A DNA stretch of 64,000 nucleotides from Lysobacter solisilvae. GTDB lineage: Bacteria; Pseudomonadota; Gammaproteobacteria; Xanthomonadales; Xanthomonadaceae. The stretch is from contig NZ_CP071518.1 of assembly GCF_016613535.2 (NCBI RefSeq), forward strand, positions 3,720,001 to 3,784,000, written 5' to 3'. The position numbers and the translations under genes are program-made. This document shows, one piece after another, positions 31,764-41,536 of this stretch (the stretch's first letter is position 1; each line of letters opens with the position of its first letter). Under the pieces are notes generated by a model, which made no database searches, was not told the origin of the DNA, and was given only the letters and a program-made list of their open reading frames with translations.

Positions 31764-32171
31764 TTACGGCGTGTTGCCCGTCCGGTAGTCCTGGTAGGAC
31801 TTCTCCTCGACGTAGGCCGAGCCCAGCGCGAGGTTGATGTCCTTCTTGATCCGGGCGCGGTCGTCGTTCTCGAAATAGACGGCCCGGGCGAGCCGGATGA
31901 ATTCCTCATCGAAGGCCTGGGCCTTTTCCTTGAGGCGGATGTCGTCCTCGATCTCCCACAGCCGCTCGTTCACGGCCTTGAGCTGGGCGCGCAGTTCGAC
32001 GATGTCCTTGCCGGCGGCCGGATGGGCCATCCAGGTCTGCTCCAGCGCCGACAGCTCGTTGCGCACGTTGGCCAGCTTGGCGGGGTCGCTCATGCGCTCG
32101 GATTTGATCTGGAGGATCGCGATCTTGTCGAGCAGCTCGCCGAAGGAGACGGGGACCAGGATTTCGGACAT
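31764..32171 (-). CDS. DUF6165 family protein
   Basis: A 135-residue soluble, highly charged, mostly helical protein. It starts MSEILVPVSFGELLDKIAIL and carries a conserved-looking WEIEDDIRLKEKA helix. Proteins of this family are often found next to LPS or capsule glycosyltransferase genes, but no activity is known to me. The start at 32171 is chosen by the family N-terminus; the open frame continues far upstream. Confidence 0.75.
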   Translation of the reverse strand: MSEILVPVSFGELLDKIAILQIKSERMSDPAKLANVRNELSALEQTWMAHPAAGKDIVELRAQLKAVNERLWEIEDDIRLKEKAQAFDEEFIRLARAVYFENDDRARIKKDINLALGSAYVEEKSYQDYRTGNTP

Positions 32172-32278
32172 GTCAGCGCCGTTGTTCGCAGGGGGAAGAC
32201 AGTTTAGCCGCCCTGTCCCGGAAGGCCCGACACCTTGTCCCGGCGGCCCCGGCCCCGTATCATTGCCGGCCCACTTCA

Positions 32279-32369
<91 letters not shown>

Positions 32370-32380
32370 GTTGCACGCAG

Positions 32381-32408
32381 ACGCCCCCGCCAGGGGGCGT
32401 TTGTTTTT
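32381..32408 (+). terminator. Intrinsic terminator after tRNA-Ser (CGA)
   Basis: A perfect stem ACGCCCCC-GCCA-GGGGGCGT followed by TTGTTTTT, 12 bp past the tRNA 3' end. Confidence 0.93.
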
Positions 32409-32519
32409 CCAGGATCCTTGCTCGGCAACGGCCGGCCGTGCGGGCGCGCCGGACCGCCCTTCGCTCTCCACTGGCTCGACCGCTCGCCTTTGCCGCGCTT
32501 GCGGCGCGCCACCTCCACC

Positions 32520-32573
32520 GCACGCTCCCCGACTGCACGCTCCTCGACTGCACGCTCCTCGACCGCATGCTCG
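32520..32573. repeat. 15-bp tandem repeat in a 465-bp gene-poor gap
   Basis: Three and a half copies of GCACGCTCCTCGACT, starting at 32520, 32535, 32550 and 32565 (the first has CCCC, the last is partial). The whole stretch 32370-32834 holds the tRNA terminator, this repeat and presumably the promoter of the phosphatase. I find no credible gene in it. Confidence 0.8.
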
Positions 32574-32834
32574 CGGGTGGGCAGGCTTGCCCGGACTGCA
32601 TCGTGTGGATGCTCGATTCGCGGCTGCGCTCCCGGCTGCACACCGCCTCGACCGGCCACCTGCTCTCCTGAGGGCCCGCTCGGCAACTGCCGGGCCGGCA
32701 CCACGGGCGGCAGCCAATCGCCAACTCCGTCGCAATCCTGTGCTGCGACTGCCTTGCCACACGGCCGGTCCTTCACGATTATCTCGTTTGCTCCCACAAG
32801 CCCCTCCCCGCCTCCCATGCATTCAGGTCTCCAG

Positions 32835-33539
32835 ATGATCGAGTTCGGACACCTGACGCACGTCGGCCTGCGGCGGGAGCTCAACGAGGACACCTACTAC
32901 GGCGACAGCGAACTGGGGCTGTGGCTGGTGGCCGACGGCATGGGCGGGCATGAATACGGCGAAGTCGCCAGTGCTCTGGCGCGCGAGACCATCGTCCGCG
33001 AGGTCCGCGACGGCACGTCGCTGGCCAACGCGATCCGCATTGCCGACGAGGAGATCATCCGCATCTCCCGTCGCCGCCACGACGCACTGCCGATGGGCAC
33101 GACCGTAGTGGCCGCGCGCGTCAACGGTTCGCGCTTCGAAGTGGCCTGGGTCGGCGACAGCCGGGTCTACCTGTGGCGCGACAGCCACCTGGTGCAGCTG
33201 TCGCAGGATCACAGCTACGTGCAGGAACTGATCGCCAACGGCGCGATCACCCATGAACAGGCGCGCAGCCATCCGCACCGCAATGTCGTCACCCAGGCCC
33301 TGGGCGTGACCGACCCGCGCAACCTCAACGTCGAGACGATGACCGGCGAACTGCGCCCGGGCATGCAGCTGCTGCTCTGCAGCGATGGCCTGACCGAGGA
33401 AGTCGAGGACCGCAATATCGCCCAGGTGCTGGCGCACAACGACTGCAGCGCGCAGGAATGCGTCGACGAACTGGTGGCCGCCGCGCTGGACGGCGGCGGT
33501 TCGGACAACGTCACCGTCATCCTGGTCCGCAATCACTGA
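32835..33539 (+). CDS. PP2C family Ser/Thr protein phosphatase
   Basis: A 234-residue PPM phosphatase of the Stp/PppA type. Metal-binding motifs are in order: RELNEDTYYGD, LWLVADGMGGHEYGE, WVGDSRVYLW, LLLCSDGLTEEV and GGSDNVTVILV. It would reverse Ser/Thr protein phosphorylation in the cytoplasm. The ATG at 32835 gives the family start MIEFGHLTHVG; an ATG six codons upstream (32817) is possible. No kinase is adjacent. Confidence 0.92.
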   Translation: MIEFGHLTHVGLRRELNEDTYYGDSELGLWLVADGMGGHEYGEVASALARETIVREVRDGTSLANAIRIADEEIIRISRRRHDALPMGTTVVAARVNGSRFEVAWVGDSRVYLWRDSHLVQLSQDHSYVQELIANGAITHEQARSHPHRNVVTQALGVTDPRNLNVETMTGELRPGMQLLLCSDGLTEEVEDRNIAQVLAHNDCSAQECVDELVAAALDGGGSDNVTVILVRNH

Positions 33540-33570
33540 ACCCGGCTCCCCCTGGCGGGGAGCGGACGCT

Positions 33571-34314
33571 TCAGGCCGGGACGGCGTGCGCTTCTTCCGG
33601 CGCCGGGTTCCACGCATCCCACAACGCCTGCCCGGCCTTCTTGCGCAACTGCGCCAGGCGGCTTTCGTGCGCGGCCAGGTCGTCTTCGCCCACCAGCACG
33701 CGCGGACGAGGGGCGTGCACGTCGAACTGGATGGCCAGCGCATCGGCTGCCTGCTGGGCCGCCGCCTGCATGTCGGCGTCGAAGCCGATCTCGCCCTGAC
33801 CCGAGGTGAGCGCGATGAAGACGTCGGACAACAGCTGGGCGTCGAGCAGAGCGCCGTGGAGCTGGCGGTGCGTGTTGTCGACGCCAAACCGGCGGCACAG
33901 CGCGTCGAGCGAGTTGCGCTGGCCCGGGAAGCGCTGGCGCGCGAGCAGCAGGGTGTCCTCGATCGCGCAACGCTCGGCCAGCGTGCCGTATTGCGGGCCG
34001 GCCAGGCGCAGTTCGTTGTCGAGGAAGCCGACGTCGAAGGCGGCGTTGTGGATGACCAGTTCGGCGCCGTCGATGAATTCCAGGAACTCGTCCACGACCG
34101 TCGCGAAGCGTGGCTTGTCGGCCAGGAATTCCAGCGTCAGCCCGGTGACTTCCTGCGCGCCGGCCTCGAACTGGCAGTCCGGATTGAGGTAGCAGTGGAA
34201 CGTGCGCCCGGTGGGACGGCGTTCCACGAGTTCGACGCAGCCGATTTCCACCACGCGGTTGCCGCGTTCCCAGCTCAGGCCGGTGGTTTCGGTGTCAAGG
34301 ATGATCTGGCGCAT
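33571..34314 (-). CDS. dnaQ: DNA polymerase III epsilon subunit (proofreading exonuclease)
   Basis: A 247-residue DEDDh exonuclease. ExoI is LDTETTGL (Asp 7, Glu 9), ExoII is VIHNAAFDVGFLDNEL, and ExoIII epsilon is HRQLHGALLDAQLL. The C-terminal tail should bind the alpha subunit. It lies next to rnhA on the same strand here (dnaQ and rnhA are divergent in E. coli). A GC stem GCTCCCC/GGGGAGC at 33545-33563, without a T-run, separates it from the convergent phosphatase. Confidence 0.95.
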   Translation of the reverse strand: MRQIILDTETTGLSWERGNRVVEIGCVELVERRPTGRTFHCYLNPDCQFEAGAQEVTGLTLEFLADKPRFATVVDEFLEFIDGAELVIHNAAFDVGFLDNELRLAGPQYGTLAERCAIEDTLLLARQRFPGQRNSLDALCRRFGVDNTHRQLHGALLDAQLLSDVFIALTSGQGEIGFDADMQAAAQQAADALAIQFDVHAPRPRVLVGEDDLAAHESRLAQLRKKAGQALWDAWNPAPEEAHAVPA

Positions 34315-34388
34315 CGGCTACCTGGATGACACACGCGGCGCCGTGGGCGCCACGCACATGCAGTGGTGAAATGGGAAGACGCCCCGGG

Positions 34389-34862
34389 TCACAGCCTACA
34401 CGGCCATGTGGGGGGCTTGAAGCGCAGCGCCTGGGCGCGCGCCAGTCCGTCGACGCGTTCATTGTCCGGATCCCCCGAATGCCCCTTGACCCACTTCCAC
34501 ACGATGGCGTGGCGGGCAGCCGCGGCGTTCAGGCGTTCCCACAACTCGCGGTTCTTCACCGGCTCGCCGCTGGCGGTCTTCCAGCCGCGTCGCACCCAGC
34601 TGGGCATCCACTCGGTGATGCCCTGACGCACATATTGCGAGTCGGTGAACAGCACGATGTCGCAGGGTTCGGTCAGGGTTTCCAGCGCCATGATGGCCGC
34701 CATCAGTTCCATGCGGTTGTTGGTCGTGGCCGGCTCGCCTCCGCCCAGTTCGCGCTCGTGGCGACCGAAGCGCAGCAGGGCGCCCCAACCACCGGGGCCC
34801 GGGTTTCCGAGGCAGGCGCCATCGGTGTGGACCTCGACGGCTTTTCTTTCAGGTGAATTCAT
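34389..34862 (-). CDS. rnhA: Ribonuclease HI
   Basis: A 157-residue RNase HI that degrades RNA in RNA-DNA hybrids. The four acidic active-site residues are visible in [37 protein letters not shown] and [13 protein letters not shown]. The start at 34862 is the family start. The frame extends 17 codons further without the family pattern. Confidence 0.96.
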   Translation of the reverse strand: MNSPERKAVEVHTDGACLGNPGPGGWGALLRFGRHERELGGGEPATTNNRMELMAAIMALETLTEPCDIVLFTDSQYVRQGITEWMPSWVRRGWKTASGEPVKNRELWERLNAAAARHAIVWKWVKGHSGDPDNERVDGLARAQALRFKPPTWPCRL

Positions 34863-34938
34863 CGGCGCATTATCGCCGCAGCAGCGGTCCGTCGCGCACT
34901 CCGCGCGCACCATTGGGTCCGGCCCATCCTGGACGCGC

Positions 34939-35688
34939 TCAACCGACGGCCGCGATGCCGCCGGCCTCGTCGTCGAGGCCTTCCAGCCGCGCGCGCGTCA
35001 TCGCGCCGCTCTGGATCCGCGGGTGACCCACGCCATGCAGGCGAAGCCGACGCAACGGCGATGGCGGGGCGAGTGCGCGCACCCGCTTGCTCACGGTCAG
35101 CGCAACGCCCGCGCGCAGCCAGTCATTCATGCCCACGCCGACATCGCCCTGGTCCATGCGCCACCGCGGGCCGAGCCACTGCAGGTTCACCGAATCCAGC
35201 GCGAAGCCGGCGCGCCGCAGCCGGGCCTGCCACAGCCCGGTCACGCGGGCCCGCAGGCCGGTCCGGGCCCAGCGGGCGCGGTACGGACTCCAGGGATTTA
35301 GCGCGGCGAGCCAGAGCACGCCACCCGGCGCAAGAATGCGCTCGCATTCGCCCAGCAGGACGTCCGCATCGGGGGACTCGGCCGCGTCGTCGAGCGCGTG
35401 CTGCAGCAGGACCGCGCCGAAGCTCTCGTTCGCCAGCGGCAGGGGCACCGCGCAGTGTGCCGCGCCGGCAAAACGCGCGCCTTCGCGACGCAGCAGTACG
35501 CCGCGGTTCCGGGGATCTTCCGGCGGCGCGGCGCCGGGCACTGACATCCAGCACCAGGGCAGCGCGGGGATGCCCGCCAGCACCCGTGCCATGGCGGCGT
35601 TCTCCACCGCGAGCAGCCCCTGCCCCGCGGTGGTGGCGAACCAGGCCAGCGGCGGTGGAGTTTGACGGCCTGGCGGATGGGCGGGCAT
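34939..35688 (-). CDS. SAM-dependent methyltransferase domain protein (YafS-like)
   Basis: A 249-residue protein in the position of E. coli yafS, between rnhA and gloB. It has class I methyltransferase traits: [21 protein letters not shown] as motif IV-like strand, then [21 protein letters not shown], the usual post-motif with a GG turn. The N-terminal glycine-rich SAM loop is weak, so catalytic activity is inferred. Its ATG (35688) overlaps the divergent gloB ATG (35687) within a single CATG. Confidence 0.78.
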   Translation of the reverse strand: MPAHPPGRQTPPPLAWFATTAGQGLLAVENAAMARVLAGIPALPWCWMSVPGAAPPEDPRNRGVLLRREGARFAGAAHCAVPLPLANESFGAVLLQHALDDAAESPDADVLLGECERILAPGGVLWLAALNPWSPYRARWARTGLRARVTGLWQARLRRAGFALDSVNLQWLGPRWRMDQGDVGVGMNDWLRAGVALTVSKRVRALAPPSPLRRLRLHGVGHPRIQSGAMTRARLEGLDDEAGGIAAVG

Positions 35689-36487
35689 GGTCGCGATTGT
35701 GTCGGATTCGAGCCGCCCCGTGGACCTGCGCGCCCTGCCCGCCCTCGGCGACAACTACATCTGGGCCCTGGTCGATGCCCAGGGCCGGGTCCTGGTGGTC
35801 GATCCGGGCGAACCCGACCCCGTGCTGGCGTTGCTGGAGGGCGAAGGCCTGAGCCTGGCCGGCATCCTGCTGACCCATCACCACCACGACCATATCGGGG
35901 GCGCCGCTGCACTGCGGCAAAGATGGCCCGAACTTCCGGTTTTCGGTCCCGCCGACGAGCGGATCACAGTGGGACATGCGTCGATGGCCGAGGGTGACCG
36001 GGTTCGCATCGCCGACTGGAGCTTTGACGTCCTGGAAATCCCGGGGCACACGCTGACCCATATCGCGTTCGCCGGAGAAGGCGTGGTGTTCTGCGGAGAT
36101 ACCCTGTTCAGCCTGGGCTGCGGGCGGCTTTTCGAGGGTACGCCGACGCAGATGCTGGCCTCGCTGGACAAGCTGGTCGCCCTGCCCGGCAGCAGCCGCG
36201 TGTGCTGCGGACATGAGTACACGATTAACAACGGGCAGTTTGCCCGCGTGGTAGAACCCGGCAACCCGGCGCTTGCGCGCCGCATTCAGGAGGCCCAGGC
36301 TATGCGCGACCGCGGAAACCCGACCGTGCCCAGCTCCCTCGCCGAGGAACTCCAGACCAACCCCTTCCTGCGGGTCGACGCCCCCGGCGTGCTGGCGAGC
36401 CTGTCCGCCCACCTGGGTCGTCCGCCGATCGACCGGGTCGACGCCTTCGCGCAACTGCGCCTCTGGAAAGACGGGTTCGTCGCATGA
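35687..36487 (+). CDS. gloB: Hydroxyacylglutathione hydrolase (glyoxalase II)
   Basis: A glyoxalase II of up to 266 residues that splits S-lactoylglutathione to lactate and glutathione in methylglyoxal detoxification. It has the metal motif LTHHHHDHIGG, the Asp/His ligands in GHTLTHIAF, FCGDTLFSLGCGR and CGHEYTINN, and the C-terminal NPFLR region. The ATG at 35687 gives 11 extra residues; the GTG at 35720 (VDLRALPALGDNYIW) matches the family start better. The stop overlaps mltD as ATGA. Confidence 0.94.
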   Translation: MVAIVSDSSRPVDLRALPALGDNYIWALVDAQGRVLVVDPGEPDPVLALLEGEGLSLAGILLTHHHHDHIGGAAALRQRWPELPVFGPADERITVGHASMAEGDRVRIADWSFDVLEIPGHTLTHIAFAGEGVVFCGDTLFSLGCGRLFEGTPTQMLASLDKLVALPGSSRVCCGHEYTINNGQFARVVEPGNPALARRIQEAQAMRDRGNPTVPSSLAEELQTNPFLRVDAPGVLASLSAHLGRPPIDRVDAFAQLRLWKDGFVA

Positions 36488-37782
36488 TCCGCCGGACCGG
36501 CGTCCTGTGGCTGGCGATGGCGCTGGCCGCGCCCGCCTGTGCCCTGGAATCAGCCCCCGACGCCGCTGCCCCGGTCGCCCCGATGGGCGCCGCGGCCGAC
36601 GAGGTCTCCGCCGCGCCCGTAGCGGCTGAAGTCGAGGCCTCCGCCGGCAGCCGGAGCGGACGCGAGATCTACCAGCGTTTCCGCGAGGGACTGGCCGAGC
36701 CCGGCTGCGATGGGGGAGCCTCCAGCGCCCGCTGGCGCGCCCATTTCGCCCATGCCCCGCGACAGCTGGCGACCCATGATGGCGATGTACTGCCGCTGTT
36801 CGGCTACGTCGTCGACGCCCTGCGCGCGGCCAGCCTTCCCACCGAGTACGCGCTGATCCCGTTCGTCGAGAGCGGCTACAAGCCCGGCGCGCGCAGCCCG
36901 CAGGGGCCGGCCGGCCTGTGGCAGATGATCACGGTGACGGCGCGCAACCACAGTGTCTCCATCCGCGCCGGCTATGACGGGCGGCTGTCGCCAGTGGAAT
37001 CCACCGCCGCAGCCGTGAAGTACCTCAAGACCTTGCATGGCATGTTCGGCGGCAACTGGCGGTTGGCGGTGATGGGCTACAACGCCGGCGAGTACCGCGT
37101 CCTGGGCGCCATCAAGCGCAACGGGCAGACGGTACGTACCGCCCGGCCGGAATCCCTGCCCGGCCTGTCGCCGATCACCCAGGCGTACGTACGCAAACTG
37201 CACGCCCTGTCCTGCCTCATGGAACAGGCCCACGCGCGCGGCGAATGGGCCGGCGTGGAAAACAAGCCGGTCCCGCGCCTGGAAGAGGTGACCCTGCCCG
37301 AGGCCACCCAGGACGTGGCCGAATGGGCACGCCGCAACGGCCAGGATGCGTCGCGCCTGCTGCGGCTCAATCCCGCCTATCCGCAGGGACGGATCTCCCG
37401 GGTCAATGGCAAACCCGCGCGACTGCTCGCGTATGGGGTCGTCGACAGCCTGCCCGCCTCATCGGCCGCGGTGGGCGCGGCCGAACTCGCCGCGGACGCC
37501 TCGGTCAGCGTGGCCGCCGTCGAAGACGCCCAGCCGTTGATCCTTGCCGATGCCTCGGCGCCGCTCGTCACCGATGCACCGGCAGCGGACGCGCCGGGCC
37601 CACGCCGCCATACCGTGGTGCGCGGCGAGAATGCTTCGCGCATCGCCGGCCGCTACGGGATCCGGGTGGCCGAACTGCTCGAGCGCAACCGGCTCGCCCC
37701 ACGCAGCGTGCTGCAGCCGGGCACGGTCCTGCTGATCGATGCGGACGTGGTGGCCGGCGTCCCCGCCGCGGGCACGCGCTGA
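36484..37782 (+). CDS. mltD: Membrane-bound lytic murein transglycosylase D-like
   Basis: A 432-residue exported SLT-family transglycosylase. A signal peptide (residues 1-20, possibly lipoprotein-like around APACALES) is followed by an alanine-rich linker. The catalytic domain has Glu in LIPFVESGYKPGARSPQGPAG and the GLWQM and MGYNAGEYRV motifs. The C-terminus has one LysM repeat (HTVVRGENASRIAGRYGI to GTVLLID), where E. coli MltD has two. It is co-translated with gloB, as in E. coli. Confidence 0.9.
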   Translation: MIRRTGVLWLAMALAAPACALESAPDAAAPVAPMGAAADEVSAAPVAAEVEASAGSRSGREIYQRFREGLAEPGCDGGASSARWRAHFAHAPRQLATHDGDVLPLFGYVVDALRAASLPTEYALIPFVESGYKPGARSPQGPAGLWQMITVTARNHSVSIRAGYDGRLSPVESTAAAVKYLKTLHGMFGGNWRLAVMGYNAGEYRVLGAIKRNGQTVRTARPESLPGLSPITQAYVRKLHALSCLMEQAHARGEWAGVENKPVPRLEEVTLPEATQDVAEWARRNGQDASRLLRLNPAYPQGRISRVNGKPARLLAYGVVDSLPASSAAVGAAELAADASVSVAAVEDAQPLILADASAPLVTDAPAADAPGPRRHTVVRGENASRIAGRYGIRVAELLERNRLAPRSVLQPGTVLLIDADVVAGVPAAGTR

Positions 37783-37917
37783 CAGTCGCCGCCGCCGCGC
37801 CCGCCGGCACGCGGCACGCCACCGCGCCCAACGCGGGCAGCCGGACCCTGCGCGTCACCCGGTACACTAGAGCCTTTGCTCAGCCGCCCCCACGCGGCCC
37901 ACTACGAGGATGAGGCA

Positions 37918-38715
37918 ATGGGTTTCCTGCAAGGCAAGCGCGCCCTGATCACCGGCATCGCCAGCGACCGCTCGATCGCCAGCGGCATCGCCGAGGCAAT
38001 GCACCGCGAAGGCGCGGAACTGGCGTTCACCTACCAGACCGAGAAACTGAAGTCGCGCGTGGAAAAAGCCGCGTCCGAGTACGGCAGCAACATCGTGATC
38101 CCGCTGGACGTGGCCAGCGATGAGCAGATCGAGCAGTGCTTCCAGCAACTGGGCCAGCACTGGAGCGACGGCTTCGACATCCTCGTGCACGCCATCGCCT
38201 ACGCGCCACGCGAGGCCATCGCCGGACAGTTCCTGGACGGCCTGACACGCGAGAACTTCGCCATCGCCCACGACATCTCGGCCTACTCGCTCGCCGCCAT
38301 GGCCAAGGCCGCCCGTCCGATGATGCAGGGCCGCAAGGGTTCCATCCTGACCCTCAGTTACCTGGGCGCCGAACGCGCGCTGGTCGGCTACAACGTGATG
38401 GGCGTGGCCAAGGCCAGCCTGGAATCCACCGTGCGCTACCTGGCCTACAACCTCGGCCCGGAAGGCACGCGCGTCAACGCCATTTCCGCCGGTCCGATCA
38501 AGACGCTCGCCGCCGCGGGCATCGCCGGCTTCCGCAAGATCCTGGGCCACGTCGAAGAGAATGCACCGCTGCGCCGCACGGTGACGATCGAGGACGTAGG
38601 CAACGTCGCCGCCTTCCTGTGCTCGGACCTGAGCGCGGGCGTGACCGGCGAGATCACCTACGTGGATGCCGGGTACAACATCCTGGGCATGACCGGGCTC
38701 GACACCGCGGAGTAA
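37918..38715 (+). CDS. fabI: Enoyl-ACP reductase (NADH)
   Basis: A 265-residue FabI that reduces trans-2-enoyl-ACP in the last step of the elongation cycle, the target of triclosan-type inhibitors. It has the extended cofactor motif [13 protein letters not shown], and Tyr 148, Tyr 158 and Lys 165 in the SYLGAER...YNVMGVAKA active site. The ATG at 37918 has GAGGATGAGG in front. It has its own terminator and is far from the fab cluster, as in E. coli. Confidence 0.97.
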   Translation: MGFLQGKRALITGIASDRSIASGIAEAMHREGAELAFTYQTEKLKSRVEKAASEYGSNIVIPLDVASDEQIEQCFQQLGQHWSDGFDILVHAIAYAPREAIAGQFLDGLTRENFAIAHDISAYSLAAMAKAARPMMQGRKGSILTLSYLGAERALVGYNVMGVAKASLESTVRYLAYNLGPEGTRVNAISAGPIKTLAAAGIAGFRKILGHVEENAPLRRTVTIEDVGNVAAFLCSDLSAGVTGEITYVDAGYNILGMTGLDTAE

Positions 38716-38739
38716 CCGCGGCGCTCACGCAAGCAAGCG

Positions 38740-38770
38740 AAGGCCTGGCCCATGCCAGGCCTTCTTGTTT
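38740..38770 (+). terminator. Intrinsic terminator after fabI
   Basis: A perfect 10-bp stem AAGGCCTGGC-CCAT-GCCAGGCCTT followed by CTTGTTT. Confidence 0.9.
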
Positions 38771-38784
38771 GCGCGGGTCGCGTG

Positions 38785-39228
38785 CTACGGCAGTGGCGTT
38801 CCCTGGTCGGCGATCGCGAGCCAGCCGTTGCCGTCGTGGGTGTAGGTGACGCCGGTCATGGCGCGCTGCCGATAGCCGATGGAAGGCAGCTCGTAGACGG
38901 TTTCGTACAGGATGAAGGCCGAGCGGCAGCCATCGACCACGCGATAGCGTTCCGTCCAGATCCAGACCCCTTCGCGTCCGCGGAAGTGCGAGGCCAGCGC
39001 GGCCATCACCGCCTCCAGGCCCTGCCGGCGGGCGCCGCTGGCGAACACGGTCACGGCGTCCTGGTGGTGCACGGCGCGGAAGGTCTCCGCGTCGTAGTCG
39101 CGGAAGGATTCCATGTCCATGCGCTGGGCACGATCGAACTGCCGCGCGCAGCCTGCGGCATCCTGTGCCCGCGCGTCCATGGCCCACAGCGCCAATACGG
39201 CGCACGCGATCATCGTCCTGCTCTGCAT
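38785..39228 (-). CDS. Exported NTF2/SnoaL-like domain protein
   Basis: A 147-residue protein with an N-terminal signal peptide (cleavage likely after ARA, near residue 21). A cone-fold NTF2-like domain follows, suggested by YDAETFRAVHHQDAVTVFASG, LASHFRGREGVWIWTERYRVV and a closing GNGWLAIADQG. This resembles DUF4440/SnoaL proteins, many without catalytic residues. It is convergent with fabI across the terminator. Its role is unknown. Confidence 0.75.
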   Translation of the reverse strand: MQSRTMIACAVLALWAMDARAQDAAGCARQFDRAQRMDMESFRDYDAETFRAVHHQDAVTVFASGARRQGLEAVMAALASHFRGREGVWIWTERYRVVDGCRSAFILYETVYELPSIGYRQRAMTGVTYTHDGNGWLAIADQGTPLP

Positions 39229-39341
39229 CGTCGACTCTCCGATCCCGGGATGATTCCCGGGCCCGATGCTGCGCGCGCGCCGCGAAGGCCGGGAGGTCCA
39301 CTGCGATGCAATCGGCGAAGGCCACTTGCCTGCATGCCGCC

Positions 39342-39373
39342 AACAAAGAAAAAGCCCGGCCGGAGCCGGGCTT
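39342..39373 (-). terminator. Intrinsic terminator after ppiD
   Basis: Read on the minus strand, a perfect 10-bp stem AAAGCCCGGC-TCCG-GCCGGGCTTT continues into TTCTTTG, 24 bp past the ppiD stop. Confidence 0.92.
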
Positions 39374-39396
39374 TCGGAGAATCCTGTCGCCGCCGG

Positions 39397-41368
39397 TCAG
39401 AGATTGCTTTCGACGCGCACGATCTTCATGCGCTTGCGCAGTGCCTGCACGACAGTCTTGATCTCGTCGTCGGCCGCCAGGCGACCGAGCTGCTGGGTCA
39501 TCATCTCGCGCTGCGCCGGCGGCATCTGCGTGGCGTCGCCGGCAGTGACCTTGTCGACGGTGAACAGCACGATGTTGCCGCCCGGCAGCGGCGCCTTGCC
39601 CGGCGTCGGCTTGCCCGCGGCGGGGGGAGCGACGGTGAAGATCGCCTCGGACACGCTGGGATCCGGGATCGGCATGCCGCGCTGGATGCCGGGGTTGACG
39701 CTCGGCGGCGGCAGTCCCTTCTCCGTTGCGATGGCGGTCAGCGTCTCACCCTTGCGCAGGCGTTCGAGCAGCGCGTCGGCCTGCTGTTCGGCGGCCTTCG
39801 CGGTGCGGTCGTTGCGGACGGCGGCGATCACCTGCTCGCGGACCTGCGCCAGCGGACGCGGCGCCTCCGGCGTGTGGGCGACGACGCGGATCAGCACGCT
39901 GTGGTTGGTACCCAGTTCGATCGGATCGCTGACGGTGCGGTCGCGCACGCGCACCTCGTCGAAGGCCTGACGCTTCACCAGGGGCGAGGCGAGGATGCCT
40001 TCGTTCGCGTTGCGTGCGACCGGGCCCAGGCGCTGCACCGGGAGCTTGAGCTGCTGCGCCGCCGGGGCGAGCGAGGAAGGATTCTTGAGCACGAGGTCGA
40101 CCAGCTGTCCGGTGACGTCGTTGAAGGCGCGCTCGCGGTCGGCCTCGGTCTGGTCGCGCGCCAGCTGCTCGCGCACCTGTTCGTAGGGCTGCTGCTGAGC
40201 GCCCTTCACTTCCCGCAGCTGGATCACGTGCCAGCCGAACGAGGTCTTCACCGGCTCGCTGACCTGGCCCGGCTGCAGCGCGAACATGGCGGCGTCGAAC
40301 TCCGGCACCATCACGCCCTTGGCGTTCCAGCCCAGGTCGCCGCCGTTGGCCTTGGAACCCGGATCGTCGCTGTTGGCCCGCGCCAGGGCGGCGAAATCCG
40401 CGCCCGGCGCCTTGGCCTTTGCGGCCAGGTCACGCGCCTTGGCTTCGGCGGCCTTCTGCGCGGCGGCGTCGGCCTTCTCGTCGACCTTGATCAGGATGTG
40501 CGAGGCCAGTCGCTGCTCCTGCTCGGTGAAGTTCTTCTTCTGTTCCTCGTAGCGCGCCTGCAACGCCTTCTCGTCCGGCGCGGGAACGGCCAGGTCGGCG
40601 GCGTTGAGTTCGACGTATTCCAGCGTGACCGTTTCCTGGGCGCGGAAGTCGGCCGGGTGAGCGGTGTACCACTGCTTGATCTGCGCCTCGCTGACCGGGG
40701 CGGTGTCGGGCGCCGGCGGCGGCAGCATGACCAGGCTGGCATCGCGGGTTTCGAACATGAGGCGGATCAGTCGATCCATCTCCGAACCGGTGACGAAGCT
40801 GCTTTCGGCCAGCGCGCCGGCGACCAGCGTCTCCTCCAGCCTGTCGCGCTGCATCGCCTCGTACTGGCGCTCGCTCTTCTGCTCCGACGCGAGCGCCAGG
40901 CGGTAGCGGTCGATGTTGAACTTGCCATCGGCCTGGAAGGAGGGATCTTCGCTGATCGTCTTCTTGAGCAGCGAGTCGCTGATGACGACGCCGGCGTGGC
41001 GCGAGGCGAGCTTCTGCACGCGCAGGTCGATCAGCTGCTCGAGGACCTCCCGCTTGTTCTCCAGCGTGTCGAACTGGCGAGGATCGTAGGCTTCACCCTG
41101 CTGCCTGCGGACCTGCTGGCGCGTGCGCTCGAACGCGGTCTTGAATTCCTGCGCGGAGACTTCCTCGCGGTCCCACAGCATCGTGACCGGCCAGAAGGCG
41201 GGCGCGGACGGCCACCACGCGGGGGGGCGCTTCGACCTTGGCGGCGAAGCTGTCGGACCGCTGGTAGATGTAATCCTGGATGCCGAAGAACGAGAAGGAA
41301 ATGATCACCACGCCGAGAATGGCGGCGGCGATCCAGCCTGAGGTCTTGTCGCGGAGTGCTTGCAGCAT
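39397..41368 (-). pseudogene. ppiD: Periplasmic chaperone/peptidyl-prolyl isomerase PpiD, frame broken in a G7 run
   Basis: A SurA/PpiD-type protein anchored by one N-terminal membrane segment (SGWIAAAILGVVIISFSFFG). It has a SurA-like chaperone region, a parvulin domain (HILIKVDEKADAAAQ, then GWHVIQLREVK) and a second degenerate part. PpiD helps outer-membrane proteins leave the Sec translocon. The first 49 or so residues are in one frame and the rest in another. The join is the GGGGGGG at 41221-41227, and one base fewer gives VEAPPAWWPSAP, which fits related proteins. Corrected, it is about 656 residues. The error reading is favoured because nothing else is damaged. Confidence 0.88.
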
Positions 41369-41490
41369 GGCGGCCGGGGAGTCGATTCGATAGCCGCGCA
41401 GTTTAGGGCCGGTCTCGACCCCGCGTCGAGCGCCCTGCCCTGGACGCGCCGCCCGGGGGGCCGCGACGGGCGGCGGCGGTGGCCGGACGG

Positions 41491-41529
41491 CAAAAAGCAC
41501 AACGCCCGCAAGGTGCGGGCGTTGTGCTT
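41491..41529 (-). terminator. Intrinsic terminator after tRNA-Asp
   Basis: Perfect 16-bp arms AAGCACAACGCCCGCA / TGCGGGCGTTGTGCTT with a three-base loop (41495-41529). On the minus strand they run into TTTTTG. Confidence 0.93.
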
Positions 41530-41536
41530 GAAAAAA

